Positions 56,220 to 64,000 of a stretch of 64,000 nt of DNA are shown in pieces. The notes under the pieces are model-generated. The model had not been told where the DNA came from. It worked only from the letters and a program-made list of their open reading frames with translations, and did no database searches. The translations under genes were made by a program, and so were the position numbers. The DNA is taken from the NCBI RefSeq assembly GCF_003122325.1, contig NZ_QFBC01000003.1:62001-126000 (forward strand), in the 5' to 3' direction. The first letter of the stretch is position 1. Each line of letters begins with the position of its first letter. This DNA comes from Rhizobium album (GTDB lineage: Bacteria; Pseudomonadota; Alphaproteobacteria; Rhizobiales; Rhizobiaceae).

Positions 56220-57101
56220 ATGCGCTCGTGGCTTCTCGTTCCCGGCCTCGATTCGCCGACGCTGACCGACAGCCTGCGCTCCGGCGCCGATGCTGTCGTC
56301 ATCGATCTTCCCGCCAGCCTGCCCGAGCGTAAGGACGAAGCCCGGGGGATCACAGCCGATTTCCTCAAGGCGCGGAAAACCAGGACCTCTGGACAAGCTG
56401 CATGTTTCGTGCAGATCCACGGCTTCTCCTCCAATTTGGCGGAACGCGATCTCGACGCCGTGATGGCGGGAGCGCCCGACGGCATCGTTCTCTCCGCGAC
56501 ACGCTCCGCGGCCGATATCCAGCGGCTGGACGTGATGATCTCCGTGAGGGAAGCGATGCACGGGCTGCCGGAGGGCGAGACCGGTATCGTCGCCATGCTC
56601 GGCGATACGGCGGAGGGAATAATCGCCGCCGCCTCCGGCCGGGCCTTCGATTCGCCGCGCCTGCTGGGGCTCGCCTGGTCGATGCCGGGGCTTGCCGCCG
56701 ATCTCGGCGCCGAACGGCTTCACGATGCGGAGGGTCGCATGACCGATGCCCTGCGGTTTGGCCGCACGGCGATGCATATGGCGGCTGCGGCTGCCGGCAT
56801 CGCCGCCATCGATTCGCCGTCGGGATTGCTGCAGCCGGACCGCCTGCAACGCGACTGCCGGGAGGCCAAGGCAGACGGCTTCGAAGGCAAATTCGCGCTT
56901 CACCCCGCGCAGCTGCCCATCATCAACGCCCTGTTTTCGCCGACGATGGAAGAAATCGACACGGCCCGGAAAATCGTCGGCCGTTTTTCCGCACCGCCCT
57001 CAGGCCCGCTTTTTGCCGCAGACGGTTCGGTCCTGGCGCAAAAAGATCTCGCCCGGGCACGCCGCTTCCTGCAATACGCGCCCGGCCGAAACGATCGCTG
57101 A
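56220..57101 (+). CDS. HpcH/HpaI aldolase / CitE-like lyase, divergent
   Basis: 293 residues, TIM-barrel of the citrate-lyase-beta family. N-terminal RSWLLVPGLDSPTLTDSLRS, then GADAVVIDLPASLPERKDEA, where typical members read DLEDAV. The Arg of the usual VRVN motif is replaced (CFVQIHGFSS), and the metal-binding Glu region reads MLGDTAEGIIAAASG instead of ETA. Other conserved parts (LGAERLHDAEGRMTDALRFG, RDCREAKADGFEGKFALHPA) are intact. It may act on a different acyl-CoA or be inactive. No upstream operon partner. Confidence 0.8.
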   Translation: MRSWLLVPGLDSPTLTDSLRSGADAVVIDLPASLPERKDEARGITADFLKARKTRTSGQAACFVQIHGFSSNLAERDLDAVMAGAPDGIVLSATRSAADIQRLDVMISVREAMHGLPEGETGIVAMLGDTAEGIIAAASGRAFDSPRLLGLAWSMPGLAADLGAERLHDAEGRMTDALRFGRTAMHMAAAAAGIAAIDSPSGLLQPDRLQRDCREAKADGFEGKFALHPAQLPIINALFSPTMEEIDTARKIVGRFSAPPSGPLFAADGSVLAQKDLARARRFLQYAPGRNDR

Positions 57102-57707
57102 TCAGGGCCTCGGCGGCCGGATCATCTCGAACACGTCGCTGCCTTCGGTATAATCCATGTAGCCCATGCGGGCGACGGGCCGCGCCACCGCCATGTCCAG
57201 CCGTCCGTCGCGAATGATCGTTTCGTCGATGTGGATGCCCACCACCTGGCCGAAAACCAGCACGTCGTCGGTGGGCTTGCCCGAAAGATCCAGCGGATTG
57301 CGGACCTCGGTCACCCGGCATTCCAGCACCGCCAAGGCTTCGGCGACATAAGGCGCATCGACGAGTTCGCCCTGTCTGGCGGCAAGCCCGGCGATCTCGA
57401 ATTCATCGACACCGTAGGGCACGGCCACGGAACTGGCATTCATCTTCTCGACCAGATGGCGGCTGACGAAATTGGTGGTGAACACGCCGGTTTCTTCGGC
57501 GTTGCGGGCGCTGTGCTTGCGGCCGCCGGAGGAAAACATCACCAGTTTCGGCGAATCACCGATAGCATTGAAGAACGAATAGGGCGAGAGGTTGCGCGAC
57601 CCGTCCAGCCCCCGCGTCCCGATCCAGCCGATCGGCCGCGGCGCCACGATCGCCTTGAAGGGATCGTGGCGCAGGCCGTGGCGGTTCTCGTCGGCGGTGT
57701 AAAACAT
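57102..57707 (-). CDS. Flavin reductase-like FMN-binding protein
   Basis: 201 residues, split-barrel fold. Signatures are [40 protein letters not shown] and SPYSFFNAIGDSPKLVMF, common to the flavin reductase-like family (DIM6/NTAB). Likely an FMN-containing reductase or partner to a monooxygenase. It starts inside the stop codon of the nitroreductase (TGATG), so the two are translationally coupled. Confidence 0.85.
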   Translation of the reverse strand: MFYTADENRHGLRHDPFKAIVAPRPIGWIGTRGLDGSRNLSPYSFFNAIGDSPKLVMFSSGGRKHSARNAEETGVFTTNFVSRHLVEKMNASSVAVPYGVDEFEIAGLAARQGELVDAPYVAEALAVLECRVTEVRNPLDLSGKPTDDVLVFGQVVGIHIDETIIRDGRLDMAVARPVARMGYMDYTEGSDVFEMIRPPRP

Positions 57708-58294
57708 CAGTCGTCGCTGCCGCCGACCCAGGAGACGATCTCCGCCAGGTCCGGACGCGGCCGTTCCACCGGCGGGAAATCCGACGAGCCGATATGAATG
57801 AAACCGGCCACCTTCTCTTCCGGCTTGACGCCGAGCAGCGGATAGGCGCGGGTGTCGAAGGCAAACCATTCCGTCAGCCAGTTGGACACGTAACCATGTG
57901 CATTGGCAGCCATCAGCACGTTGAGGCACAGGGCGCCCGCCGACATCAGCTGCTCCCATTCCGGGATCTTGAAGTGCGGCGCAGCCGTGCTGACCACCGC
58001 AACGACCGTCGGCGCGCGGGTGAAGCGGGTGCGCTCCACCTCGATCAGCTCGTCGGACAGGTTGGGCTCGGCCGCAAGGCGCAGCTTCAGCAGTTCCTCG
58101 CCGATCCTTGCCCGCTCCTCGCCGCGATAGACGATGAAGCGCCAGGGCGCCAGCTTGCCGTGATCGGGAACGCGGGACGCCAGGCGCAGGATCTCTTCCA
58201 ACTCGCCTTTCGACGGTCCGGGGTCGCGCATCTGGAAGGCGGGGATCGAGCGGCGGACGGCGAGATAGTCGAGGAGGTGTGCGTCTTTCTGCAT
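57707..58294 (-). CDS. Nitroreductase family protein
   Basis: 195 residues, FMN-dependent nitroreductase fold: [38 protein letters not shown] and [23 protein letters not shown](P)H-dependent reduction of nitro or quinone compounds is expected; substrate unknown. First gene of a two-gene operon with the flavin reductase-like protein. Confidence 0.88.
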   Translation of the reverse strand: MQKDAHLLDYLAVRRSIPAFQMRDPGPSKGELEEILRLASRVPDHGKLAPWRFIVYRGEERARIGEELLKLRLAAEPNLSDELIEVERTRFTRAPTVVAVVSTAAPHFKIPEWEQLMSAGALCLNVLMAANAHGYVSNWLTEWFAFDTRAYPLLGVKPEEKVAGFIHIGSSDFPPVERPRPDLAEIVSWVGGSDD

Positions 58295-58400
58295 ATCGGT
58301 TCGCTTTCATGTCTGCGGATGCGGTTACGGCCTTGAAATTGCCGCCCGGTTGGTTTGAAGTGCCGCCACCTGCAACAGAAGTCAACCGGCCCCGGAAAAG

Positions 58401-59375
58401 ATGTCATCCCTTTCATTTGCCGCACGCGCCGGCTTTGCAATCACGCTGTTTTTCACCGCCTGCAGCCCGCTTCTCGCCCAAGACGCCTTCCAGAGCTTCC
58501 GCCAGCTCGACAGCACCTCGAAGATGCCGAAGCTCAATGCGTTTTCCGCCACGCCGGGCGTGGTGCCGTCGGCAGAAAGCGCGCTCAAGGACGTGGCGAT
58601 GGAGGCCCGCCTGACCCCCGAGGGCGAGGCGATGCAGGAAGGCCTGTCATGGCGGGTGTTCAGCCCGATCCCCGGCGTCGACGGCAAGCTGCCGCTGGTC
58701 GCCTCGTCGGAAGGCGGTTCTGCCTCGTTCCAGCTGGTGCCGGGCGACTATTTCGTCAACGTCGCCTTCGGCCGCGCCGGCGCCACCAAGAAGCTGCAGG
58801 TGCCCTATACCGGCACGGCCGACAAGCAGGTGCTCGTCCTCGATGCCGGCGGCATCCTCCTGAATGCCGTCTCCGGCTCTGACGTGCGCATTCCGCCGAA
58901 GGAACTGAGCTTTTCGGTCTATTCCGCCGAAGTGCGGGAAGACGGCGAACGCGGCCTCGTGATGGCCGATGTCGCCCCCAACACCGTCATCCGCCTGAAT
59001 GCCGGCACCTATCACGTCGTTTCCGAATATGGCGACGTCAATGCCGCCATCCGCGCCGACATCCAGGTCGAAGCCGGCAAGCTGACGGAAGCGACGATCC
59101 AGCACCGCGCCGCAAAAATCACCCTGAAACTGGTGGCCGACGAGGGCGGCGAAGCGATCGCCGACACGGCCTGGTCGATCCTGGCAAGTTCGGGCGACAT
59201 CGTCGCCGAAAGCGTCAGCGCCTTCCCGACCATGGTGCTCGCCGAAGGCCAGTACACGGCCGTCGCCCGCAACAAGGACAAGATCTACCAGCGCGATTTT
59301 ACCGTGGAAGCCGGCCGCAACACCGACGTCGAAGTCCTGCTCGCCGAGCCGAAGGTGGCTGAAAGCGTCGAATAA
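58401..59375 (+). CDS. Secreted beta-rich hypothetical protein
   Basis: 324 residues. Signal sequence about 27 residues (ARAGFAITLFFTACSPLLAQ). A possible lipobox-like FFTAC at 18-22 sits inside it, so lipidation is an alternative to simple export. The mature part contains repeated beta-sandwich-like units, each with a Y-x-V pattern (LVPGDYFVNVAFGRAG, LNAGTYHVVSEYGDVN, LAEGQYTAVARNKDK). No catalytic motif seen. I do not recognise the function; an envelope or carbohydrate-binding role is plausible but unproven. Confidence 0.7.
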   Translation: MSSLSFAARAGFAITLFFTACSPLLAQDAFQSFRQLDSTSKMPKLNAFSATPGVVPSAESALKDVAMEARLTPEGEAMQEGLSWRVFSPIPGVDGKLPLVASSEGGSASFQLVPGDYFVNVAFGRAGATKKLQVPYTGTADKQVLVLDAGGILLNAVSGSDVRIPPKELSFSVYSAEVREDGERGLVMADVAPNTVIRLNAGTYHVVSEYGDVNAAIRADIQVEAGKLTEATIQHRAAKITLKLVADEGGEAIADTAWSILASSGDIVAESVSAFPTMVLAEGQYTAVARNKDKIYQRDFTVEAGRNTDVEVLLAEPKVAESVE

Positions 59376-59385
59376 GTTTCTGCCG

Positions 59386-60194
59386 TCAAGCCGCCCGGTT
59401 TGCCCGTTTCAAGAACCGCTTCGGCGGCGGCGCCAGCGAGAACACCGCATCGTAAAGCCGCGTGGTGAGGTTCTTGCGGTCGGTGGTGTTCAGCTCTTCC
59501 CAGGAGATCAGGTTGCCGATGCGCGACGAGATGGTCGAGCCCGAGAGCCGGCGGAACTCGCGGATGAGCAGCGAAATGCGCAGCGTCATCGAAATCTTGC
59601 TGGCAAGGTGGAAGAGCCGGCCGTTCTGGCCCTCGAAATAGATCGGGATGACGCTGGCATGCGCCGACTGGATCAATTTTGCCGGGAACATCTTCCACGG
59701 CAGGTCCTCGGCGCGGCCAAACCCCTTCTTCGCCGTGGCAACCCCGCCGGCCGGGAACACCACCACCGTGGTGCCTTCCTTCAGCAGCCGCACGGCCTCG
59801 TGGCGGGTCTTCATGTTCAGCGCCAGCGCTTCCTTGGTCTCCTCGAAGGATACCGGCAGGGAATAAGGCGCAAGTTCGTTGACTTTCAGCAGGTCGTTGT
59901 GGATCAGCACCTTGAAAGGCCGGCCGAGCTGCTCGGCCAGCGCCAGAAGGGCGATGCCGTCGCCACCCGGTCGCTTTTGCCGACGATGTCGCGAGACCAT
60001 GTCTCATAGACGCGGACGTAGCGGTCGCGCCCCGAAAGCCCTTCGATCGAACGGATGAACCAACGCTTGATCCGCGGATCGTTTTCGTTGGCATAAGACA
60101 GCTTCTGGAACTGCAAGTGGTTCGCCGGGTTTCCCCGCCCCTCGGCACCGATCCGGAAGCCGCCTTCGGCTTCCATCCAGGATGATGCCAGCAT
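59386..60194 (-). pseudogene. Broken lysophospholipid acyltransferase (PlsC-like), catalytic core deleted
   Basis: The N-terminal half is in one frame (from the ATG at 60194: GGFRIGAEGRGNPANHLQFQ, then YVRVYETWSRDIVGKSDRV). The C-terminal half is in another (GDGIALLALAEQLGRPFKVL, VFPAGGVATAKKGFGRAEDL, IPIYFEGQNGRLFHLASKI). The frames join where DRV meets GDGIALL. In the family as I remember it, roughly 35-40 residues with the catalytic NHx4D box separate these, so a deletion of about 110 bp has removed the active site and shifted the frame. Confidence 0.8.
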
Positions 60195-60321
60195 TTCATG
60201 ATGGATCGCCGCCTTTCGCCGACTGGACTGCGGCTCGCAACGACCTCCCCCGCACTATAACACGCAGATGACAAAATTCTGACAGCGCCTGTACGATCAC
60301 AGGCGCTGCCACCAATAATGG

Positions 60322-62322
60322 TCAGACGGCGCGCCGGGCGGCGGCCTTGCGCTTGACGTCCGGCGGGGTTGCTTCGTCCACCAGGGCCGCAAGCGCATCG
60401 GCAAGCGCCATCGGCGTCTGCGCCTGCGAGCCGAGCCGGCGGATATTGACCGAGCGCTCTTCCGCTTCCTTCTTGCCGCAGACGACGATCACCGGAACCT
60501 TGGTCACCGAGTGTTCGCGGACCTTGTAGTTGATCTTCTCGTTGCGGAAGTCGGTCTCGACGATCAAGCCGGCGTCACGTAGCACTTCGGCCACTTCGGC
60601 GCCATAAGCATCGGCTTCCGACGTGATCGTCGCGACGACGACCTGCACCGGCGCTACCCAGAGCGGCATGTGACCGGCGAAGTTCTCGATGAGGATGCCG
60701 AGGAAGCGTTCCATCGAGCCGCAGATGGCGCGATGGATCATCACCGGCTGCGTCTTCTCCGAGTTCTGGTCGATATAGAAGGCGCCGAAACGTTCCGGCA
60801 GGTTGAAGTCCACCTGCGTCGTGCCGCACTGCCATTCGCGGCCGATGGCATCCTTCAGCGTATATTCGAACTTCGGCCCGTAGAAAGCGCCCTCGCCCGG
60901 CAGGATGCCGGTCTTGATGCGCCCGCCCGACTGCTCCTCGATGGTCTTGAGAACATCGGTCATGACCGCTTCGGCGCGATCCCACAAGGCATCGGAACCG
61001 ACGCGCTTTTCCGGACGGGTGGAAAGCTTCACCACCACTTCCTTGAAGCCGAAATCCTCGTAGACGGAGAGGATCAGGTCGTTGATCTTCAGGCATTCCG
61101 CCGCCATCTGCTCGTCGGTGCAGAAGATATGCGCGTCGTCCTGCGTGAAGCCGCGCACGCGCATCAGCCCGTGCAATGCGCCCGAAGGCTCATACCGATG
61201 CACATTGCCGAATTCGGCGAGGCGGATCGGCAGTTCGCGATAGGATTTCAGGCCGTGCTTGAAGATCTGGATATGGCCGGGGCAATTCATCGGCTTCAGG
61301 GCGAAGACGCGGTTGTCGGCCTCCTTGTCCTCCGGGTGCGTCAGCGCATGCGCCGATTTCACCGCGAACATGTTTTCCTGATACCAGCCCCAGTGACCGG
61401 AGGTTTCCCACAGCGCGGTGTCGAGCACCTGCGGCGCGTTGACCTCCTGGTAGTCGGCAGCCAGCCGCCGGCGCATGTAGGACACCAGAGTCTGGAAGAT
61501 CCGCCAACCCTTGCCATGCCAGAACACCACGCCCGGACCTTCTTCCTGGAAATGGAACAGGTCCATTTCCCGGCCGAGACGGCGGTGGTCGCGCTTCTCG
61601 GCTTCGGCGAGCACGTGCAGGTAGTTGTCGAGTTCCGCCTGCTCTGCCCAGGCCGTGCCGTAGATGCGGGTCAGCATCGGGTTGTTGCTGTCGCCACGCC
61701 AATAGGCGCCGGCCACCTTCATCAGCTTGAAGGCGGTGCCGACCTGGCCGGTGGAGGCCATGTGCGGGCCGCGACACAGGTCGAACCATTCGCCCTGATT
61801 GTAGATCTTCAGGTCCTGGCCTTCCGGGATCGCATCGACGAGCTCGACCTTGTATTTCTCGCCCTTGGCGGCGAAGACGTCCTTGGCCTTGTCGCGCGAC
61901 CAGATCTCTTTGGTGAACGGTGCGTTGCGGGCGATGATCTCCTTCATCTTCTTCTCGATGACCGGCAGGTCGTCGGGCGTGAAGGGTTCGTCACGGGCAA
62001 AATCGTAATAGAAGCCGTTCTCGATGACCGGGCCGATCGTCACCTGCGTGCCGGGCCACAGTTCCTGCACGGCCTCGGCCATGACGTGGGCGGCATCGTG
62101 GCGGATCAGTTCCAGGGCGCGCGGATCGCTGCGGGTGATGATCTCGATCCTGCCGTCGGTGACGGCATCGGACAGGTCGCGCACCGTCCCGTCGATCGCG
62201 ATGGCGACAGCCTTCTTGACGAGCGACTTGGAAATGGATTCGGCGACGTCGCGGCCCGTGGTGCCGGCGTCGAAGGTACGGACATTGCCGTCAGGAAAAG
62301 TCAGGGAAACAGCTGCGGACAT
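60322..62322 (-). CDS. thrS: Threonyl-tRNA synthetase
   Basis: 666 residues, full length. An N-terminal TGS domain ([20 protein letters not shown]), the second additional (editing) domain with [17 protein letters not shown], the class II catalytic core ([34 protein letters not shown]) with zinc-binding Cys/His/His, and a C-terminal anticodon-binding domain ([20 protein letters not shown]). ATG at 62322 with AAGGAGACC. Charges tRNA-Thr and edits Ser-tRNA-Thr. Confidence 0.98.
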   Translation of the reverse strand: MSAAVSLTFPDGNVRTFDAGTTGRDVAESISKSLVKKAVAIAIDGTVRDLSDAVTDGRIEIITRSDPRALELIRHDAAHVMAEAVQELWPGTQVTIGPVIENGFYYDFARDEPFTPDDLPVIEKKMKEIIARNAPFTKEIWSRDKAKDVFAAKGEKYKVELVDAIPEGQDLKIYNQGEWFDLCRGPHMASTGQVGTAFKLMKVAGAYWRGDSNNPMLTRIYGTAWAEQAELDNYLHVLAEAEKRDHRRLGREMDLFHFQEEGPGVVFWHGKGWRIFQTLVSYMRRRLAADYQEVNAPQVLDTALWETSGHWGWYQENMFAVKSAHALTHPEDKEADNRVFALKPMNCPGHIQIFKHGLKSYRELPIRLAEFGNVHRYEPSGALHGLMRVRGFTQDDAHIFCTDEQMAAECLKINDLILSVYEDFGFKEVVVKLSTRPEKRVGSDALWDRAEAVMTDVLKTIEEQSGGRIKTGILPGEGAFYGPKFEYTLKDAIGREWQCGTTQVDFNLPERFGAFYIDQNSEKTQPVMIHRAICGSMERFLGILIENFAGHMPLWVAPVQVVVATITSEADAYGAEVAEVLRDAGLIVETDFRNEKINYKVREHSVTKVPVIVVCGKKEAEERSVNIRRLGSQAQTPMALADALAALVDEATPPDVKRKAAARRAV

Positions 62323-62556
62323 GAATGGTCTCCTTGTGTCCAGTCCCGCCAACGAATGCGGGTGGTGATTTTCGGGCCGGAACGCCCGGCGCATGAACGT
62401 GCGCGATATAGAAGGAAAAGCGCGAAATTGGAAGGGCGAACCCGAAACGAACGCTTAAATGCGATCTTTCGTCAACGACCTGGAAGCGCTACGGTCTCGC
62501 TGCATTTTTCCTTCACGAATACCGCGATGAAATCGCCCTGAGCGCAGTCGGGCCGC

Positions 62557-62970
62557 TCAACCCCGGCTACGCCTACCCAGGGACCAGTAAACCCAGGGCT
62601 TGAACCCCGCCCCCGCTTCGATCGCTTCCGGAACCGGATCGAAACCACTGGTCCCGCCCGGCCCGCAGCGACCGACACGAAACAGCGTCAGCCAGCCGCC
62701 GCTCCAAAGCCCGTGCCGTGCGATGGCTTCGTAGCCGTATTCGGAACAGGTCGGCAGATGCCGGCAGGAATTCCCGATCAGGCTGGAAAGCGTCAGCTGG
62801 TAAAGCCGGATCAGCGCCATGCCGATGAGCCGGCCCGGCGTCCTGCGAAACGATCCGCGATAGTTCCGCGACCGTGCCGGCGGATCGGATCCGTCGCGAC
62901 GCTCCTTGGCGGCTGGCTTTTCAGCCCCCGCTTCATCGTCGCGATCACGGATGAAACAGAATTCACACAT
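62557..62970 (-). CDS. yidD: Membrane protein insertion efficiency factor YidD
   Basis: 137 residues. The YidD core is GRLIGMALIRLYQLTLSSLI followed by GNSCRHLPTCSEYGYEAIAR and GRCGPGGTSGFDPVP, with the conserved cysteines of the family. The N-terminal 50 residues are charged and variable (DDEAGAEKPAAKERRDGSDP), so the true start could be later. YidD helps insert inner-membrane proteins near YidC. Ten bases downstream of the IscU-like gene. Confidence 0.85.
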   Translation of the reverse strand: MCEFCFIRDRDDEAGAEKPAAKERRDGSDPPARSRNYRGSFRRTPGRLIGMALIRLYQLTLSSLIGNSCRHLPTCSEYGYEAIARHGLWSGGWLTLFRVGRCGPGGTSGFDPVPEAIEAGAGFKPWVYWSLGRRSRG

Positions 62971-62980
62971 GCCGCCGGAC

Positions 62981-63427
62981 CTAGGCCACGGCCGTTTCGG
63001 CGCGTTTCGCCTCGATCTGCCCGACGGCATCGACCACCGCATCGAAGGTCAGCATCGTCGAGGCGTGGCGCGCCTTGTAGTCCTTCACCGGCCGCAAGGC
63101 ACGCATGTCCTCGAACCGCCCGGAAGGACCTTCGCCGTCCGCTTTCAGCATGGCCAGCATGTCTTCACGTGCCTGCCGCAGTTCCGAGGCAGTGGCGCCG
63201 ACGACATGGCGGGCCATGATCGAGGACGATGCCTGGCCGAGCGCGCAGGCTTTGACGTCATGGGAAAAGTCGGTGACGGTATCGCCGTCCATCTTCAGGA
63301 AGACCTTCACCTTCGAGCCGCAGAGCTTGGAATGCGCCTGCGCACTGGCATCGGCGTCATCCATCATGCCGATCCGCGGGATATTGCCGGCGAATTCGAG
63401 AATCCTGCTGTTATATATGTCGTCCAT
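62981..63427 (-). CDS. Iron-sulfur cluster scaffold (IscU/NifU-N-like)
   Basis: 148 residues, NifU-N/IscU fold. The first two cluster cysteines are in KLCGSKVKVF and DVKACALGQASSS. The third position, normally Cys in RxxC, is RHAST here (LRPVKDYKARHAST), as in the SUF-linked alphaproteobacterial branch. Together with YidD ten bases downstream it forms a small operon. Role in cluster assembly is likely but which apo-proteins it serves is unknown. Confidence 0.82.
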   Translation of the reverse strand: MDDIYNSRILEFAGNIPRIGMMDDADASAQAHSKLCGSKVKVFLKMDGDTVTDFSHDVKACALGQASSSIMARHVVGATASELRQAREDMLAMLKADGEGPSGRFEDMRALRPVKDYKARHASTMLTFDAVVDAVGQIEAKRAETAVA

Positions 63428-63746
63428 CGTCGAAAGTTCTTCTCAACAACCGTTATCGGGCCACCGCATTCGCCTCAGTGAATCGTTTCAAAAGAAAAAA
63501 CACACTGTGTCGTAATCCGGCTCTTTGCGTCGCCCTTGACCATATTATATGTTATGTCGTGCCAAGGTCATGAAAAAACAACGGCCTTGATCATAAGTTG
63601 ATCGGACCCCACATCATTCGCGGTGTTTGGCACGCTGGGCCAGGAACACGGGCCGGGTGAAGTTGGTTCACGCTGAAATGCGTGAATCCGGGGCCGGTCT
63701 TTCTACGTCACGATCCCTTGAAAAAGGATCAGGAGGCAGCAGTCAT
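63428..63746 (+). promoter_or_regulatory. folE leader with two hairpins; no gene
   Basis: 319 bp between the divergent IscU-like gene and folE. A/T-rich at 63536-63565 (TTGACCATATTATATGTTAT), the likely promoter region for both. Farther on, GGTTCACGC and GCGTGAATCC (63665-63689) form a 9-bp stem with a bulge, and GATCC/GGATC (63715-63731) gives a small hairpin right before the folE ribosome site AGGAGG. The leader looks structured but matches no riboswitch class I recognise. Confidence 0.45.
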
Positions 63747-64000
63747 ATGGATGCCATTGTAAAGAATTTCCCGCGTACCGGCCAGGAATCCGGCCGTCCG
63801 ACCCAGCAGGAGGCAGAAGACGCAGTCCGCGTGCTGTTGCGCTGGGCGGGTGACGATCCGCTGCGGGAAGGCTTGCTCGATACGCCGATGCGGGTGGCCA
63901 AGGCCTACCGTGAACTTTTCTCCGGTTACGAGCAGTCGCCGGAAGACGTGCTCGGCCGGACATTCGAGGAGGTTGCCGGTTACGACGACATGGTCCTCGT
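63747..64000 (+). CDS. folE: GTP cyclohydrolase I, 5' part (cut by window edge)
   Basis: First 84 codons only. [39 protein letters not shown] and the following [12 protein letters not shown] are typical of the N-terminal half of type IA GTP cyclohydrolase I, which makes dihydroneopterin triphosphate for folate and queuosine. The catalytic Cys/His zinc residues lie beyond the window. Strong AGGAGG ribosome site before the ATG. Confidence 0.93.
   Translation, partial: MDAIVKNFPRTGQESGRPTQQEAEDAVRVLLRWAGDDPLREGLLDTPMRVAKAYRELFSGYEQSPEDVLGRTFEEVAGYDDMVL

Noticed and set aside
56038-56220. 60-codon ORF in front of the CitE-like gene
   Set aside because: No ribosome site and unusual composition, and it runs up against the downstream start; more likely leader sequence.

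Overview
The window looks like chromosome of a member of the Rhizobiaceae (Rhizobium/Agrobacterium/Ensifer relatives). The evidence is the high G+C, alphaproteobacterial gene neighbourhoods (glnA-glnB next to Nnr; uvrA divergent from ssb; ssb-marC-gyrA-coaD-two cyclophilins-queA-tgt; ppiD-trpD-trpC-moaC-moeA), an alphaproteobacterial LexA box (GTTC-N7-GTTC), exoD, a DUF2336 protein, and a RIME-like intergenic palindromic repeat at 21480-21584. Genus cannot be fixed from this window alone. I recognised no rRNA, tRNA, CRISPR array, prophage or insertion sequence.

Layout. 1-17700 is housekeeping: 5' end of glnA and glnB (minus, with a good sigma-54 promoter), the NAD(P)HX repair enzyme, a uvrA-acetyltransferase-DUF72 operon divergent from ssb across a shared SOS box, marC, gyrA, a patch of very small membrane ORFs, coaD, two cyclophilins, and queA-tgt. 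17737-18742 holds a small basic protein and a UdgX-type uracil-DNA glycosylase with a KRRLH loop. 18851-31849 is a 13-kb accessory catabolic module: sorbitol/xylitol-type dehydrogenase, FGGY kinase and SorC-family regulator, then a divergent operon coding for sn-glycerol-1-phosphate dehydrogenase, a HAD phosphatase, a GlpD-type FAD dehydrogenase, an ABC importer (two permeases, Tat-exported binding protein, ATPase) and an SDR. 31997-34443 is decaying sequence with two broken genes. 34675-39959 has a TadG-like protein, a degenerate membrane-anchored SNase-fold protein, ExoD, a small DUF883-like protein and PpiD. 39979-43542 is trpD-trpC-moaC-moeA, tightly packed. It is followed by an unusual tandem PD-(D/E)XK-like protein (43708-44760), then pyrG, secG and tpiA on the minus strand. 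48161-64000 has a DprE1-like flavoprotein, a secreted hydrolase, parE, an AI-2E transporter, an alpha-carbonic anhydrase, DUF2336, a divergent CitE-like protein, a flavin reductase/nitroreductase pair, a secreted beta-rich protein, a broken acyltransferase, thrS, an IscU-like/YidD pair and the start of folE.

How the genes work together. The most system-like part is the 18851-31849 module. I read it as import of a polyol or glycerol-phosphate-like compound by a Tat-exported ABC system, followed by oxidation and phosphorylation. It contains two different phosphopolyol dehydrogenases (NAD-type G1PDH and FAD-type GlpD) whose textbook products converge on dihydroxyacetone phosphate from opposite glycerol-phosphate enantiomers. 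Control is probably by the SorC-family protein through a 12-bp inverted repeat in the divergent promoter region. The substrate is inference. Three genes (32438-32993, 33104-34030, 59386-60194) are broken by internal deletion or a nonsense codon.
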